From contig NZ_JACCEM010000001.1 of assembly GCF_013416525.1 (NCBI RefSeq), forward strand, positions 248,001-312,000: a stretch of 64,000 nt of DNA, given 5' to 3'. The notes beneath the pieces are model-generated. The model made no database searches and was not told the DNA's origin. It worked only from the letters and a program-made list of their open reading frames with translations. Position 1 is the stretch's first letter. The number at the start of each line of letters is the position of its first letter. Positions 47,787-58,234 of this stretch are shown one piece after another. This stretch comes from Parapusillimonas granuli. GTDB lineage: Bacteria > Pseudomonadota > Gammaproteobacteria > Burkholderiales > Burkholderiaceae_B. The translations under genes and the position numbers were made by a program.

Positions 47787-48188
47787 TTAGATACGACGGC
47801 GCTTGGGCGGACGGCAGCCATTGTGCGGCACCGGCGTGATGTCTGAAATGCTGGCGATCTTGATGCCCAGCGCATTCAGCGCGCGCACGGAGGACTCGCG
47901 GCCGGGGCCCGGGCCCTTGATGCGGACTTCGAGCGTCTTGATGCCGTATTCCAGGGCGACGCGGCCGGCCGATTCGGCTGCGACCTGCGCGGCGAACGGC
48001 GTGGACTTGCGCGAACCCTTGAAGCCGGCGCCACCGGACGTGGCCCAGGACAGCGCATTGCCCTGACGGTCGGTAATGGTGATGATCGTGTTGTTGAAGG
48101 ACGCATGGACGTGCGCGATGCCGTCCGATACGCTCTTCTTGATTTTCTTGCGTACGCGAGACGCGCCGCTGTTGGAAGCTTTCGCCAT
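47787..48188 (-). CDS. rpsK: 30S ribosomal protein S11
   Basis: 133 residues. Basic N terminus ([20 protein letters not shown]) followed by the uS11 core [46 protein letters not shown] and the ending [13 protein letters not shown]. It shapes the 30S platform and the E-site mRNA path. Lies 14 bp after rpsM. Confidence 0.99.
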   Translation of the reverse strand: MAKASNSGASRVRKKIKKSVSDGIAHVHASFNNTIITITDRQGNALSWATSGGAGFKGSRKSTPFAAQVAAESAGRVALEYGIKTLEVRIKGPGPGRESSVRALNALGIKIASISDITPVPHNGCRPPKRRRI

Positions 48189-48202
48189 CTTCTAATCCTC
48201 GA

Positions 48203-48568
48203 TTATTTCTTCAGAGAAGCAGCAGCGCGACGCGGCCCTTTACGGGTGCGGGCGTTGGTACGGGTGCGTTGACCGCGTACAGGCAGGCCACGCTTGTGGC
48301 GCATGCCACGGTAAGTTCCCAGGTCGATCAGACGCTTGATCGAGAGCTGGACTTCGCGACGCAAATCGCCTTCGACCGTGAACACGCCGACGTGTTCGCG
48401 GATGCGTTCGAGTTCAGCGTCGGTCAGGTCTTTCACTTTCTTGGAATATTCGATGCCCGACGCTTCGCAGATCTTGCGAGCACGGGTACGACCAATGCCA
48501 AAAATCGCGGTAAGACCGATTTCGGCGTGCTGATGCGGCGGAATGTTGATGCCGGCAATACGGGCCAT
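48203..48568 (-). CDS. rpsM: 30S ribosomal protein S13
   Basis: 121 residues opening [26 protein letters not shown]. The helix-two-turn-helix and the basic tail [21 protein letters not shown] are typical of uS13, which forms intersubunit bridges B1a/B1b in the 30S head and touches P-site tRNA. First gene of the alpha-type subset, 35 bp after rpmJ. Confidence 0.99.
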   Translation of the reverse strand: MARIAGINIPPHQHAEIGLTAIFGIGRTRARKICEASGIEYSKKVKDLTDAELERIREHVGVFTVEGDLRREVQLSIKRLIDLGTYRGMRHKRGLPVRGQRTRTNARTRKGPRRAAASLKK

Positions 48569-48603
48569 GACTGTTCCTTGTTAAATCCGTTGCGTGCGGG
48601 CGA

Positions 48604-48717
48604 TTAGCCTTGACGCTGCTTATGACGTGGGTCGGTGCAGATGACACGCACCACGCCGTGACGTTTGATGATCTTGCAGTTGCGGCAGATCCGCTTTACC
48701 GATGCCATTACCTTCAT
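48604..48717 (-). CDS. rpmJ: 50S ribosomal protein L36
   Basis: 37 residues, [17 protein letters not shown] onward to HKQRQG. The zinc-ribbon ligands are Cys11, Cys14, Cys27 and His32, so this is the zinc-containing form. Placed between infA and rpsM as in most bacteria. It binds 23S rRNA in the 50S subunit. The gene is very short, but reading frame, motif and position are all unambiguous. Confidence 0.98.
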   Translation of the reverse strand: MKVMASVKRICRNCKIIKRHGVVRVICTDPRHKQRQG

Positions 48718-48750
48718 GGTTGACTCCTAGTTTCCTGTAACCGGCCGCTG

Positions 48751-48969
48751 CTATTTAGAGCGGAAAACAATTCTGGCACGAGAAAGATCATAGGGCGTGA
48801 GCTCCACTGTGACCTTGTCGCCCGGCAGAATCCGGATGTAATGCATGCGCATCTTGCCCGATATGTGGCCGAGCACTACGTGGCCATTTTCCAGCTTGAC
48901 GCGAAAAGTTGCGTTGGGAAGGTTCTCGAGAACCTCGCCCTGCATTTGTATGACGTCGTCTTTAGCCAT
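48751..48969 (-). CDS. infA: Translation initiation factor IF-1
   Basis: 72 residues, [19 protein letters not shown] onward, a complete S1-type OB fold with [40 protein letters not shown]. It blocks the A site during initiation and aids IF-2 and IF-3. Its location between secY and rpmJ matches many Gram-negative spc operons outside the enterics. Confidence 0.98.
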   Translation of the reverse strand: MAKDDVIQMQGEVLENLPNATFRVKLENGHVVLGHISGKMRMHYIRILPGDKVTVELTPYDLSRARIVFRSK

Positions 48970-48976
48970 TCTTCTT

Positions 48977-50302
48977 TTACCGCATTGGCAGGCCCGCGCC
49001 CTTGAAGTTCGCCTTCTTGAGCAACGAGTCGTACTGGTGGGACATCATGTAGGCCTGGGCCTGCGCCATGAAATCCATTGCCACCACCACAATAATTAAT
49101 AAAGAGGTGCCGCCAAAGTAAAACGGTACGTTCCAGCGAGCCTGCATCAGCTCGGGCAGCAAGCACACCAAGGTGATGTAGATGGCCCCGGCCAGCGTCA
49201 ATCGCATGAGGATCTTGTCGATGTAACGCGAGGTCTGCTCACCCGGCCGGATACCCGGAACGAACGCGCCGCTTTTTTTCAGGTTGTCTGCGGTTTCACG
49301 GCTGTTGAACACCAGGGCCGTGTAGAAGAAGCAAAAGAAAATGATCAACGCTGCATACAACGTGATGTAAAGAGGCTGGCCGGGCGACAGGGCAGCCGCC
49401 AGATCGCCGAGCCAGCGCATGTTCGGGTTACTGGAGAACCAGCTGGTCACGGTGGCCGGCAACAGAATGATGGACGAAGCGAAGATGGGCGGGATGACCC
49501 CGGACATGTTCAGCTTCAGGGGCAAGTGCGAGCTTTGCCCACCATAGATCTTGTTCCCGACCTGGCGCTTGGCATAGTTGACCGTGATGCGGCGCTGGCC
49601 GCGTTCCACGAACACCACGAAGTAGGTCACCGCAATGACCAGCACGAAGATGAACAGCGCCGACAGCACGGACATGGAGTCGGTACGGACCAGATCGAGC
49701 ATGCCGGCAAGCGCGCTGGGAAGCCCCGCCACGATGCCTGCGAAGATCAGTATGGAGATACCGTTGCCCATGCCTCGTTCGGTGATCTGCTCACCCAGCC
49801 ACATGATGAACATCGTGCCGGTCACCAGCGTGACGACCGTGGTAAAGCGGAACAGCATGCCCGGGTCGATCACCAGGCCCGGCTGCGATTCGAGCGCAAC
49901 CGAAATGCCCACCGCCTGCACCAGAGCAAGAAACACCGTGCCGTAGCGCGTGTACTGGGTGATCTTGCGCCGGCCCGATTCGCCTTCCTTCTTGATGGCT
50001 TCGAGCGTGGGCACCACGACCGACATCAACTGCATGATGATGGACGCGGAGATGTAGGGCATGATGCCGAGCGCGAACACCGAGAAGCGCTCCAGCGCGC
50101 CGCCCGAGAACATGTTGAACAGGCCCAGGATGCCGCCCTGGTTCTGCTGGAACATGTCGGCCAGCGCGTCGGGGTTGATTCCCGGCACGGGTATGTGCGT
50201 GCCTAGGCGATAGACCACCAGGGCGAGCACCAGGAACACGATGCGGCGCTTGAGATCGCCGTATCGGGAACCCGGTTTACTCTGTGCCTGAGCTTTAGCC
50301 AC
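48977..50302 (-). CDS. secY: Protein translocase subunit SecY
   Basis: 441 residues from a GTG start at 50302 ([20 protein letters not shown]), nine bases after the rplO stop. Ten membrane helices are visible. The plug region [26 protein letters not shown] and the cytoplasmic loop with [33 protein letters not shown] are typical. With SecE and SecG it forms the inner-membrane channel for exported and membrane proteins. The rarer GTG start may lower its translation relative to the ribosomal genes around it. Confidence 0.98.
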   Translation of the reverse strand: MAKAQAQSKPGSRYGDLKRRIVFLVLALVVYRLGTHIPVPGINPDALADMFQQNQGGILGLFNMFSGGALERFSVFALGIMPYISASIIMQLMSVVVPTLEAIKKEGESGRRKITQYTRYGTVFLALVQAVGISVALESQPGLVIDPGMLFRFTTVVTLVTGTMFIMWLGEQITERGMGNGISILIFAGIVAGLPSALAGMLDLVRTDSMSVLSALFIFVLVIAVTYFVVFVERGQRRITVNYAKRQVGNKIYGGQSSHLPLKLNMSGVIPPIFASSIILLPATVTSWFSSNPNMRWLGDLAAALSPGQPLYITLYAALIIFFCFFYTALVFNSRETADNLKKSGAFVPGIRPGEQTSRYIDKILMRLTLAGAIYITLVCLLPELMQARWNVPFYFGGTSLLIIVVVAMDFMAQAQAYMMSHQYDSLLKKANFKGAGLPMR

Positions 50303-50311
50303 CGTTGCCCC

Positions 50312-50752
50312 TTAAGCCAGCGAACCGCCGGCAGCTTCGATCGCAGCGCGGGCGCCCGCCGTGGCGGCAACCCCTTTCAGGACGACCTTGCGGGACAGTT
50401 CGCCGGACTTGATGACCTTGGCGTAACGCACCGTCTGGCCGACGACGCCCGCCTGCTTGAGCACCTGGACGTCGATTTCCTCGACGGGCAGGCGTTCCAG
50501 GTCGGACAGGCGCACTTCGGCGAACAGGTGCTTGCCCAGCGGCGTGAAGCCACGCTTGGGAAGGCGGCGCTGCAAAGGCATTTGACCGCCCTCGAAGCCG
50601 ACTTTGTGGAAGCCGCCCGCGCGCGATTTCTGGCCTTTGTGGCCGCGGCCGGCGGTTTTGCCCAGGCCCGAGCCGATGCCGCGGCCCACGCGGCGCTTGG
50701 CGTGCTTGGCGCCGGCTGCGGGCTTCAGCGTATTGAGTTGAGTTTCTGACAT
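50312..50752 (-). CDS. rplO: 50S ribosomal protein L15
   Basis: 146 residues, opening [44 protein letters not shown]-type Gly/Arg-rich tail (first part quoted) followed by [17 protein letters not shown]. It is a late 50S assembly protein that threads into 23S rRNA. It lies between rpmD and secY. Confidence 0.98.
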   Translation of the reverse strand: MSETQLNTLKPAAGAKHAKRRVGRGIGSGLGKTAGRGHKGQKSRAGGFHKVGFEGGQMPLQRRLPKRGFTPLGKHLFAEVRLSDLERLPVEEIDVQVLKQAGVVGQTVRYAKVIKSGELSRKVVLKGVAATAGARAAIEAAGGSLA

Positions 50753-50763
50753 CTCGATTCCTT

Positions 50764-50949
50764 TCAGGCTTCCGAGACGGTGACGAGGTAATCCACTTTA
50801 CGGATCATCCCACGCACCTCGGGCGTATCGACCAACACGCGGCTGCTGTTGACGCGGCGCAGGCCCAGGCCGCGAACGGTGTCGCGGTGAGACTGCTTGG
50901 TGCCGATAACAGAGCGCACGAGAGTAACTTTGATTTGCTTCTGTGCCAT
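50764..50949 (-). CDS. rpmD: 50S ribosomal protein L30
   Basis: 61 residues, [20 protein letters not shown], then [22 protein letters not shown]. It has the short bacterial uL30 form. Lies 3 bp after rpsE and 11 bp before rplO. Confidence 0.97.
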   Translation of the reverse strand: MAQKQIKVTLVRSVIGTKQSHRDTVRGLGLRRVNSSRVLVDTPEVRGMIRKVDYLVTVSEA

Positions 50950-50952
50950 GAC

Positions 50953-51474
50953 TTACCCCAGGATTTCTTCTACTGTCTTGCCACGCTTGGCGGCAACTTC
51001 AGCAGGAGTCGAGCAGGCACGCAAGCCGTTCAGGGTTGCGCGGACCAGGTTGTACGGATTGCTGGAACCGAGGCTCTTGGCAACCACGTTGCGCACGCCC
51101 ATCACTTCGAAGATGGCGCGCATCGGGCCGCCGGCGATCACGCCGGTACCTTCCGCCGCGGGCGAAATGAGTACGGTGGACGCGCCGTGCTTGCCGACCA
51201 CGGTGTGGTGCAGGGTGCCGTTCTTCAGGGCGACCTTGACCAGGCCGCGGCGAGCCTGCTCCATTGCCTTTTGAACGGCGACGGGCACTTCACGGGCTTT
51301 TCCCTTGCCCATGCCGATGCGGCCATCGCCGTCGCCGACCACGGTCAACGCAGCAAAGCTCATGGTGCGACCACCCTTGACCACTTTGCTGACGCGATTG
51401 ACCGCGATCATCTTTTCACGCAGGCCGTCGTCGTTTTCCTTCTCGGCGGATTGCCTGCCTTGTGCTTTAGCCAT
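50953..51474 (-). CDS. rpsE: 30S ribosomal protein S5
   Basis: 173 residues with the S5 N-terminal domain ([39 protein letters not shown]) and the C-terminal fold with [32 protein letters not shown]. The loop around GGRTMSF contacts mRNA entry and affects decoding accuracy. A basic lead of about 15 residues precedes the conserved part. Confidence 0.98.
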   Translation of the reverse strand: MAKAQGRQSAEKENDDGLREKMIAVNRVSKVVKGGRTMSFAALTVVGDGDGRIGMGKGKAREVPVAVQKAMEQARRGLVKVALKNGTLHHTVVGKHGASTVLISPAAEGTGVIAGGPMRAIFEVMGVRNVVAKSLGSSNPYNLVRATLNGLRACSTPAEVAAKRGKTVEEILG

Positions 51475-51489
51475 TTGACAATTCCTTCC

Positions 51490-51855
51490 TTAGAATTTCA
51501 AGCCGGCTTCACGCGCGGCGTCGGCCAACGCTTTCACGCGGCCATGGTAACGGAAGCCCGAACGATCAAATGCAACCAGCTCGATACCGGCAGCCTTTGC
51601 TTTTTCGGCTACGCGCTTGCCGACCAGGCCCGCTGCGGCAGTATTGCCACCGTTGCCCTGTTGAGCGGCGAGCTCTTTGCGCACTTCGGGTTCGAGCGTG
51701 GAAGCGCTGACGAGCACGCGGTCGCCTTCCGGCGAAATGATGTTTGCGTAAATGTGCAGATTCGAGCGGTAGATCGACAGGCGATGTACGCGCAATTCGG
51801 AGATTTTCCGACGAGTCGCCACAGCACGACGCAAACGAGAGAGTTTCTTGTCCAT
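51490..51855 (-). CDS. rplR: 50S ribosomal protein L18
   Basis: 121 residues opening [21 protein letters not shown] with [29 protein letters not shown] and the ending [26 protein letters not shown]. It binds 5S rRNA with L5 in the central protuberance. Lies 15 bp before rpsE. Confidence 0.98.
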   Translation of the reverse strand: MDKKLSRLRRAVATRRKISELRVHRLSIYRSNLHIYANIISPEGDRVLVSASTLEPEVRKELAAQQGNGGNTAAAGLVGKRVAEKAKAAGIELVAFDRSGFRYHGRVKALADAAREAGLKF

Positions 51856-51876
51856 AATTCGTCCTTGCCTGCGCGA

Positions 51877-52410
51877 TTACTTCTTCTTGGTTTCTTTGAT
51901 GATGACGCGTTCATCGGCATAGCGCACGCCCTTGCCCTTGTAGGGCTCGGGTTCGCGGTACGCGCGGATTTCAGCGGCAACCTGTCCAACGACCTGCTTG
52001 TTGGCGCCCTTGACGATGATTTCCGTCTGGGTGGGGCACTCGGCCTTGACGCCGGGAGGCATGTTGTGGACGATGTCGTGAGAATAACCAAGCTGCAGCT
52101 TCAGCGCGTCGCCCTGGACCTGGGCGCGGAAGCCCACGCCCACGAGGTTCAGGCGGCGTTCGAAGCCCTTGCTGACGCCGGTGACCATGTTGGCGACCAG
52201 CGCGCGCAGCGTGCCCGACATGGCCTTGGCCTGGCGGGAATCGTTGGCAACGGTAAAAGTCAGTTGGCCGTCTTCCTGGCGGATGACGACGTCCCCGGTC
52301 AGATCCTGGGTCAGGGTGCCCAAGGGGCCCTTGACGGAGATCTGGCCGGCGCTGATGGTGGCTTCCACGCCCGCGGGCACGGCGACTGGGTACTTAGCAA
52401 TACGTGACAT
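51877..52410 (-). CDS. rplF: 50S ribosomal protein L6
   Basis: 177 residues. Two duplicated uL6 folds; opening [20 protein letters not shown], then [22 protein letters not shown] and the signature [16 protein letters not shown]. It sits at the base of the L7/L12 stalk near the sarcin-ricin loop. Confidence 0.98.
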   Translation of the reverse strand: MSRIAKYPVAVPAGVEATISAGQISVKGPLGTLTQDLTGDVVIRQEDGQLTFTVANDSRQAKAMSGTLRALVANMVTGVSKGFERRLNLVGVGFRAQVQGDALKLQLGYSHDIVHNMPPGVKAECPTQTEIIVKGANKQVVGQVAAEIRAYREPEPYKGKGVRYADERVIIKETKKK

Positions 52411-52420
52411 GTGATTCTCC

Positions 52421-52816
52421 TTATGCCACGTAGCACAGCACTTCGCCGCCCACGCCCGTGGCGCGTGCCTTGCGATCGGTCATCACGCCGCGCGGGGTCG
52501 ACACGATGGCCACGCCCAAGCCGTTCATGACCTGGGGAATGGTCTTGCTGCCCTTGTAGATGCGCAGCCCGGGGCGCGACACGCGGTCGATACGCTCGAT
52601 GACCGGACGGCCGGCGTAATATTTGAGGGTGATCTCCAGGACAGGCTTGGCCTTGTCACCGGTGATCTGGAAACCGTCGATGTAGCCTTCGTCTTTCAGC
52701 ACGGCAGCAATGGCTGCCTTCAGCTTCGAGGAGGGCATGCTGACCGACGTCTTGCTGACTTGCTGCGCATTGCGCACGCGGGTCAACATGTCGGCGATGG
52801 GATCGCTCATGCTCAT
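52421..52816 (-). CDS. rpsH: 30S ribosomal protein S8
   Basis: 131 residues, [20 protein letters not shown] onward, ending GEVLCYVA as uS8 usually does; [20 protein letters not shown] is the RNA-binding signature. It binds helix 21 of 16S rRNA and in E. coli represses the spc operon by binding its mRNA near rplE. A comparable site here was not examined by folding. Confidence 0.98.
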   Translation of the reverse strand: MSMSDPIADMLTRVRNAQQVSKTSVSMPSSKLKAAIAAVLKDEGYIDGFQITGDKAKPVLEITLKYYAGRPVIERIDRVSRPGLRIYKGSKTIPQVMNGLGVAIVSTPRGVMTDRKARATGVGGEVLCYVA

Positions 52817-52827
52817 GTGTATTTCTC

Positions 52828-53133
52828 CTACCAGCTGGCTTTGGTCATGCCCGGGACTTCGCCACGCAGCGCCATTTCACGCAGCTTGTGACGAGTCAAA
52901 CCGAACTTGCTGAAAACGCCGCGCGGACGGCCGGTGACGACGCAACGATTGCGTTGACGGGTCGGGTTGGCGTTGCGCGGCAGTTGTTGCAACTGCAGGC
53001 GGGCCTGGTAGCGCTCTTCGTCGGTCTTGGACTGATCGTCGATGATCGCCTTCAGGGCCGCGCGCTTGGCCGCGTATTTTTCAGCCAGCTTGGCGCGTTT
53101 GATATCGCGATTGATGAGGGAAAGTTTAGCCAC
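52828..53133 (-). CDS. rpsN: 30S ribosomal protein S14
   Basis: 101 residues, [20 protein letters not shown] onward, with the C-terminal core [28 protein letters not shown]. The 101-residue length and lack of a CxxC pair mark the zinc-independent S14 type. It acts in the 30S head. Lies 12 bp after rplE. Confidence 0.98.
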   Translation of the reverse strand: MAKLSLINRDIKRAKLAEKYAAKRAALKAIIDDQSKTDEERYQARLQLQQLPRNANPTRQRNRCVVTGRPRGVFSKFGLTRHKLREMALRGEVPGMTKASW

Positions 53134-53144
53134 GTCATCGCCCC

Positions 53145-53684
53145 TTAATTGCGGAACGGGAAGCTGAAGGCGCTGAGCAGGGCCTTGGCTTCGTCGTCGG
53201 TCTTGGCCGTGGTGGTGATGCTGATGTTCATACCACGTACGGCGTCGATTTTGTCGTATTCGATTTCAGGGAAAATGATCTGCTCTTTAACCCCGATGTT
53301 GTAGTTGCCACGGCCATCGAATGCGCGGCCGGACACACCCCGGAAGTCGCGGACGCGCGGCAGGGCCACGGCGACCAGGCGGTCCAGAAATTCGTACATG
53401 CGGCGGCCACGCAGGGTGACCATGCAGCCGATGGGGTAGTCTTCGCGGATCTTGAAACCGGCGATGGCCTTGCGGGTCTTGGTGACCACCGGCTTCTGGC
53501 CTGCGATCTTGGTCAGGTCGGACACGGCGTGCTCGATGACCTTCTTGTCGGCGACCGCTTCGGACACACCCATGTTCAGGGTGATCTTGGTGATGCGCGG
53601 CACTTCCATGATGCTTTTGTAGCCGAATTTGGCTTGCAGGTCGGCCACGACCTTGCTGCGGTAAAACTCTTGTAAACGAGCCAT
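53145..53684 (-). CDS. rplE: 50S ribosomal protein L5
   Basis: 179 residues with [41 protein letters not shown] and [21 protein letters not shown], the bacterial uL5 signatures. It holds 5S rRNA to the 50S subunit and contacts P-site tRNA. Lies 12 bp after rplX. Confidence 0.99.
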   Translation of the reverse strand: MARLQEFYRSKVVADLQAKFGYKSIMEVPRITKITLNMGVSEAVADKKVIEHAVSDLTKIAGQKPVVTKTRKAIAGFKIREDYPIGCMVTLRGRRMYEFLDRLVAVALPRVRDFRGVSGRAFDGRGNYNIGVKEQIIFPEIEYDKIDAVRGMNISITTTAKTDDEAKALLSAFSFPFRN

Positions 53685-53696
53685 GTTCTTCGCCCC

Positions 53697-54017
53697 TTAA
53701 GCCTTGGCGCCAACGACTGCGCCGCTGGAACGGAATACACGGACCTTGCTGCCGTCGACTTCCTTGATCCCGACGCGATCGGCCTTGCCGGTGGCGGGAT
53801 TGAAGATCGCCACATTGGAAATGTGGATGGGCATGGTCTTGTCGATGATGCCGCCAGGCGTGCCGGCCATGGGATTGCCCTTGGCGTGCTTCTTGACGAC
53901 GTTGATGCCTTCGACCAGGACGTGGTCGGCGTCGACGCGCTTGAGCACGGTGCCGCGGCGTTTTTTGTCGCGACCGGTCAGTACGATGACCTCGTCGCCT
54001 TTACGGATTTTTTCCAT
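53697..54017 (-). CDS. rplX: 50S ribosomal protein L24
   Basis: 106 residues with a KOW motif near the start ([23 protein letters not shown]) and [15 protein letters not shown]. It is one of the earliest proteins to bind 23S rRNA and starts 50S assembly. Lies 11 bp after rplN. Confidence 0.98.
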   Translation of the reverse strand: MEKIRKGDEVIVLTGRDKKRRGTVLKRVDADHVLVEGINVVKKHAKGNPMAGTPGGIIDKTMPIHISNVAIFNPATGKADRVGIKEVDGSKVRVFRSSGAVVGAKA

Positions 54018-54028
54018 TTCGTCGCTCC

Positions 54029-54397
54029 TTACAGCACTTCCGGAGCCAGGGACACGATCTTCATGAACTTTTCCGTACGCAATTCGCGCGTGACAGGTCC
54101 GAAGATGCGGGTACCGATGGGTTCCAGCTTGGCATTGAGCAATACTGCGGCATTGCCGCCGAATTTAATCAGCGAACCGTCCTTGCGGCGAACGCCCTTG
54201 GCGGTACGAACCACCACGGCGTTGTAAATTTCGCCCTTTTTGACGCGCCCGCGAGGAGCCGCATCCTTGACACTCACTTTGATGATGTCACCGATGGCGG
54301 CATAACGGCGCTTCGAGCCGCCCAGCACCTTGATGCACATGATGGAACGTGCACCTGTGTTGTCGGCCACGTCTAGCGTGGTCTGCATTTGGATCAT
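54029..54397 (-). CDS. rplN: 50S ribosomal protein L14
   Basis: 122 residues opening [20 protein letters not shown] with [21 protein letters not shown] and the ending [19 protein letters not shown]. It forms an intersubunit bridge and is the target of the silencing factor RsfS. Here it is the first gene of the cluster. The usual upstream neighbours rpsQ, rpmC and rplP are absent, and a promoter lies 263 bp upstream. Confidence 0.99.
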   Translation of the reverse strand: MIQMQTTLDVADNTGARSIMCIKVLGGSKRRYAAIGDIIKVSVKDAAPRGRVKKGEIYNAVVVRTAKGVRRKDGSLIKFGGNAAVLLNAKLEPIGTRIFGPVTRELRTEKFMKIVSLAPEVL

Positions 54398-54659
54398 GAT
54401 TTTTCCTGTTCCAACTTAGCCGCGACAGCGCTGCCAAATGCTTGGCGGCGCAACACGACCAGTTTTGGTCCCGTCAGGCTCTGGCCTGCAAATAAATGCA
54501 AAACCGAACCCTAGGTTGAAATCTTGCGAAAACAAAGCGTTGCTTTTACCTGTGTTTACCTGCTTTTCATGGCTAAAGGCGCGTGTTTGGCGCCCCCACC
54601 CACTCTCTAATGGCCCGCGCAAAAGGCATGCGCGCGCTTTAAAGACAAGTAAGTCGATG
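54398..54659 (-). promoter_or_regulatory. Leader region of the spc-alpha operon
   Basis: About 250 bases lie between the promoter and the rplN start. Two small hairpins are visible near the rplN end: GCCAA-ATGC-TTGGC and GACCA-GTTT-TGGTC, within roughly 54434-54475. No protein-coding gene is supported here; a 90-codon open frame lacks any family resemblance or ribosome site. The leader could carry autoregulatory structure, but no known ribosomal-protein site was recognised. Confidence 0.45.
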
Positions 54660-54688
54660 ATTCTACAATAGCAAGGCGCGTAAAGCAA
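54660..54688 (-). promoter_or_regulatory. Promoter of the spc-alpha ribosomal operon
   Basis: On the minus strand TTGCTT (54683-54688), a 17-bp spacer and TAGAAT (54660-54665) form a strong sigma-70 type promoter, with TG just before the -10. It starts four bases beyond the bcsC stop codon and is directed at rplN. No terminator was seen between bcsC and this promoter, so cellulose-operon transcripts may run into the ribosomal genes. Confidence 0.65.
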
Positions 54689-54691
54689 GCA

Positions 54692-57600
54692 CTATTTGAA
54701 ATCGGCGTAGGGCGCAAGCCCGGCGGGGGCGAGCTTCAGGTTGCCCTGCCAGGGTTCGAAGGTATAGCGCAAATACAACATGACGCGGCTGGGCGTGTAG
54801 TCCTGGCCATGCTGCAGGTCGAAGCCCGCGCCCACCACCCAATGATTGCTCAGCCGGCGCTCGGCCATGCCGCGCAGGGTGTATCCGAAGCCGCTGCCCT
54901 TGGACGCCGCGATCTCGTTGGCGGCCAGGAAGCCGCCAGGCGTCACGCCCATACGGCCCAGTTCCCCCAGCGGGCCGGCCAGCAGGCCGGGCAAGGGATA
55001 GTAATTGGACCCCGAGCTGCGCGACACCGAACGGGACACCGAGCCTTCCAGCAGGAAGGACCAGTCGCCCCGGCGGCGGGCGTAGCTGACCGGCAGAGAA
55101 ATCGAACTGTAGCGCTGCGGGCTGTAATAGCCGCCGTGGCCCAGGGTGTATTCGCCCAGGTCCTTCTGGTAGCGCCAGTGCATGACGTTCACGCCGACCG
55201 ACAGGCTTTCGTCGGGCTGGTTGATCAGGCGCCGGTAATAGCCGGCCATGAGGCGCGTGCGGTGGTTGTCCGCCACGTTCTTGCCGGTCAGGCGATGGTG
55301 GCTGAGGTCGGCCCATACGCCGTCGGCGCCCCCCTGGTCCCAGCTCAGGCCCAGGCTCGCGCCCGTGGCCATGACGCCGCCCCAGGTGATCCCGGTGCGC
55401 GGGTCGCGCGCGCCCGCGAACGAAAGCAGGGAATTCGACATCGGCCGGCGCGACGCGGTCAGGCTCCAGCCCAGCTGCTTCAGGTCGCCTTTGTAGGTCA
55501 CGCCGCCCGTCCAGTTGGTGACGGCGAAGCCCTGGGGCGTCCGGCCCAGGTCGAACGACAGCCGCTCGCCCTGCCAGCCGACGGCGAAACTGGTGCCGCT
55601 CGCCTTCTGGCGGAAGCCCGAAGCGCACGCCGGCAGCGCTTGCAGCTCGCCCTGGCCGTCCCGCCCTTCGAAGATGCAGGTCCCGAACCGTTCGTCGACG
55701 AGGCCGGCCTCGTTGGTGTCGAAGGCGCCCGCGTTCATGCGGACGTGATCCGCCCGAAGATAGCCTTTGCCGCCCGCCACGGGATGGTCCAGCTGGAGTA
55801 TCGTGGTGTTGGCATTCAGGCGCGACAGCCCGGGCGTGCCGTCCCGGCGCAGCCCGGTGTCGTGGCTGAGGGTCAGCGTGGGATTCTCGCGCTGGTACAA
55901 GGCCTCGGCATCGCGGCGTATGCTGAGCGCGAGCCAGTCGTCGCCGGGCCGTTCCCGGGTGGCGCGCGTGAACGCGGCCCGGTCGCCCGCGGCGGCTTCG
56001 ACGGGCAGCAAGGCCCCTTCGCGCATGGCCCTTTCATATAGCTGCAGCGCGGCCTGGGGCCGGGCCGGCGCCGTCGCCCTGGCGTAGTCCCTGAGCAGCC
56101 ACGGCTGGGGGCCTTTTGCGTCGGCGACCGCGGCGTCCAGTTCGCGGCGCTGCCTGTCCGGGTCGCCGGCCGCGCCCCACAGGGCCGCCAGGCGCCGCCG
56201 GCCGTTGGCGTCGTCCGGGGCGAGCGCGGGCACGCCGGCGTCCATGATGCGCCGCAATTCCGCCGTCTGCCCGCGCGCCGCCATGGTTTCCAGCCGGCCC
56301 AGCCGGGCGTCGGTGTTGTCCGGGTCTTCACGCAGTATGGCCATGTAGCCGGCCATGGCCTTGTCGCTGTCGCCCTGCTCCAGATACCAGGCGGCCAGCT
56401 GCAACCGGATGGCCGGAGTCGGGGACTGCGACTCGAGGAACGCAATGGCTTCCCTGGGCTTGCCCGCCTGGTAGAGGGCGTCGGCATGCAGGATCCGCTG
56501 CCGGGCCGCCAGCCGCTGATCCAGGTCCTGCATTTCGGGCGACCAGGCCGCGCGCGGGATGCGGGCCAGGGAATCGCGCGCGTCCTGCAGCCGGTCGGCC
56601 GATTCCAGCAGCAGCGCGTGCGCATAGCGGCTGGGCGCCGCCGCCGCATGCAGGCGCAAGTGCCGCTCGTAGGCGGCCAGCGCCTCCGGCCCGCGTCCGC
56701 CGCTGCGCAGCGCGGTGGCCAGGCGATAGCTGAGCCAGGGGTCGTCCATGTTCAATTGCTGGGCCTGCGCCAGGGCGTCGGCCGCCTGCGTCCAGTCCGA
56801 CCTTGCCATGGCGCGCGCCGCCCGTTCTTCCAGCAGGGCCAGCCGCGCGTCGCGCCGCAAGCCGGCCAGCCTGGGCTGCTGCGCGGCGGGCATCCGGTCC
56901 AGCAGGGCCAGCGCCCGCTCGGGCGGCTCGCCGGCGAGATATCGCCCGAGCGCGCGCACGGTGGACTCGTCCGCCGGCGCCGCCTTGAACGCGCGCAGAA
57001 AATAATCCCGGGCCGCCTCGCGCCGCCCGAACGCCAAGGCCGCGTCGCCCAGCCCGATCAGCGCAAAGATGTCGGCGGGGTCCTGGCGATGGGCCTGTTC
57101 GTACAGGCGCTGGGCCGTCGCCCAGTCTGCCCGTTCCGCCGCCGCGGACGCGTTCTGCAGCAGCAGCCAGTAGCGCGTCGATTCGATCAGGCTCACCCAG
57201 CGGGACGCATTGTCCACCCTGTCTTCCTTGTTCTTGGCCAGCTCGAACTGCTGCAGCGCGCGCGTCCGGTCGCCCATGCGCAGATAGGCCAGGCCCAGGG
57301 CGCCGTGCAGCTCCGCATCGTCGGGATACGCCTGGAGCGCCGTCCGCAGCCGCGCCACGGCGGCGGCGCCCGCGCCCTGCTCGACCAGCCGCAAGGCTTC
57401 CCGCCCGCCGCGCCAGGCGGGATCGGCGAGCAGCGCGGCTTGATGGCTCAGCCTGTCCCGCGCCCTGCCGGCCACGGCCAGGTCCGGATAGCGCTCGATG
57501 AACGACCGCAGCGCCGCCACGCTCTCCGCCCCGGTGGGCAGCGTGGACAAATATTCATACTCCCTGTTGGCGGCCGTTTCGCGCTGGGCCGGCTGCCGGG

Positions 57601-58234
57601 CCAGGCGCCGCAGGTACTCCAGGCCGCGCTCGGGATCCCCGTCGTTGAAGCTGTGGCCGGCCAGCGCCGAGAGCAGCCCGGCATGGCGCGGGTAAGCCCG
57701 CAGCAGCGCCGTCAGGGCCTGGACGGCGGCGGGCCGGCCGCCGGCCTCGCGCGCGCGCAGCTGCCAATACTCCAGCGCCAGGTCGGCGGTGGGATACACG
57801 CCCTGGAATACCTCGTCATAAGCCTTGCGAGCCTCGTCGACCCGCCCCGCGGCCGAATACAGCCGCGCGCGCGTCAGGGTTTCGGCGGCGGGTCCCGAGG
57901 ACAGCCGCAACAGGGCCTCGCCCTGGCGATAGGCATCGGATTCCGGGGCGGCCGCCTTCAGCCGCGCCAGCAGCGCCTGGGCCTGGTCCATCCGGCCCCG
58001 CTGCACGGCCAGGCGCAGTTCCGCCGCCAGCCCTTCGGGATGCTCGGGCGCAATGCGGTACAGCCGCCGGACCGCGTCCTGGATGAGGTCGTCGCGATAG
58101 ATCGATTCGCCCATGTGGATCTGTTCGACCAGCTGGCCGGCCGCCCGGTCCTGCGCTTCCGACGAGGCATGGGCGGGCAGGTGCAGGGCGCCGCCCGCCA
58201 AGACGGCCAGCACGGACAATCGCAGTCTTTTCAT
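54692..58234 (-). CDS. bcsC: Cellulose synthase outer-membrane subunit BcsC (TPR plus beta-barrel)
   Basis: 1180 residues from ATG 58234 (MKRLRLSVLAVLAGGALHLP), overlapping the bcsZ stop as ATGA. A signal peptide ends near AHA-SSEAQD. Residues about 30-800 are tetratricopeptide repeats (for example AELHGALGLAYLRMGDRTRALQQFELAKN and PADIFALIGLGDAALAFGRREAARDYFLRA). The last 350 or so residues are rich in alternating strands and Gly/Tyr (from GTPGLSRLNANTTILQLDHP), forming the outer-membrane barrel that lets the glucan out. The size is close to E. coli BcsC. It is the last gene of the bcs set. Confidence 0.94.
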   Translation of the reverse strand: MKRLRLSVLAVLAGGALHLPAHASSEAQDRAAGQLVEQIHMGESIYRDDLIQDAVRRLYRIAPEHPEGLAAELRLAVQRGRMDQAQALLARLKAAAPESDAYRQGEALLRLSSGPAAETLTRARLYSAAGRVDEARKAYDEVFQGVYPTADLALEYWQLRAREAGGRPAAVQALTALLRAYPRHAGLLSALAGHSFNDGDPERGLEYLRRLARQPAQRETAANREYEYLSTLPTGAESVAALRSFIERYPDLAVAGRARDRLSHQAALLADPAWRGGREALRLVEQGAGAAAVARLRTALQAYPDDAELHGALGLAYLRMGDRTRALQQFELAKNKEDRVDNASRWVSLIESTRYWLLLQNASAAAERADWATAQRLYEQAHRQDPADIFALIGLGDAALAFGRREAARDYFLRAFKAAPADESTVRALGRYLAGEPPERALALLDRMPAAQQPRLAGLRRDARLALLEERAARAMARSDWTQAADALAQAQQLNMDDPWLSYRLATALRSGGRGPEALAAYERHLRLHAAAAPSRYAHALLLESADRLQDARDSLARIPRAAWSPEMQDLDQRLAARQRILHADALYQAGKPREAIAFLESQSPTPAIRLQLAAWYLEQGDSDKAMAGYMAILREDPDNTDARLGRLETMAARGQTAELRRIMDAGVPALAPDDANGRRRLAALWGAAGDPDRQRRELDAAVADAKGPQPWLLRDYARATAPARPQAALQLYERAMREGALLPVEAAAGDRAAFTRATRERPGDDWLALSIRRDAEALYQRENPTLTLSHDTGLRRDGTPGLSRLNANTTILQLDHPVAGGKGYLRADHVRMNAGAFDTNEAGLVDERFGTCIFEGRDGQGELQALPACASGFRQKASGTSFAVGWQGERLSFDLGRTPQGFAVTNWTGGVTYKGDLKQLGWSLTASRRPMSNSLLSFAGARDPRTGITWGGVMATGASLGLSWDQGGADGVWADLSHHRLTGKNVADNHRTRLMAGYYRRLINQPDESLSVGVNVMHWRYQKDLGEYTLGHGGYYSPQRYSSISLPVSYARRRGDWSFLLEGSVSRSVSRSSGSNYYPLPGLLAGPLGELGRMGVTPGGFLAANEIAASKGSGFGYTLRGMAERRLSNHWVVGAGFDLQHGQDYTPSRVMLYLRYTFEPWQGNLKLAPAGLAPYADFK

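Noticed and set aside
54416-54688. A 90-codon minus-strand frame in the spc leader
   Set aside because: It overlaps the promoter and resembles no family. The region is better explained as promoter and leader.
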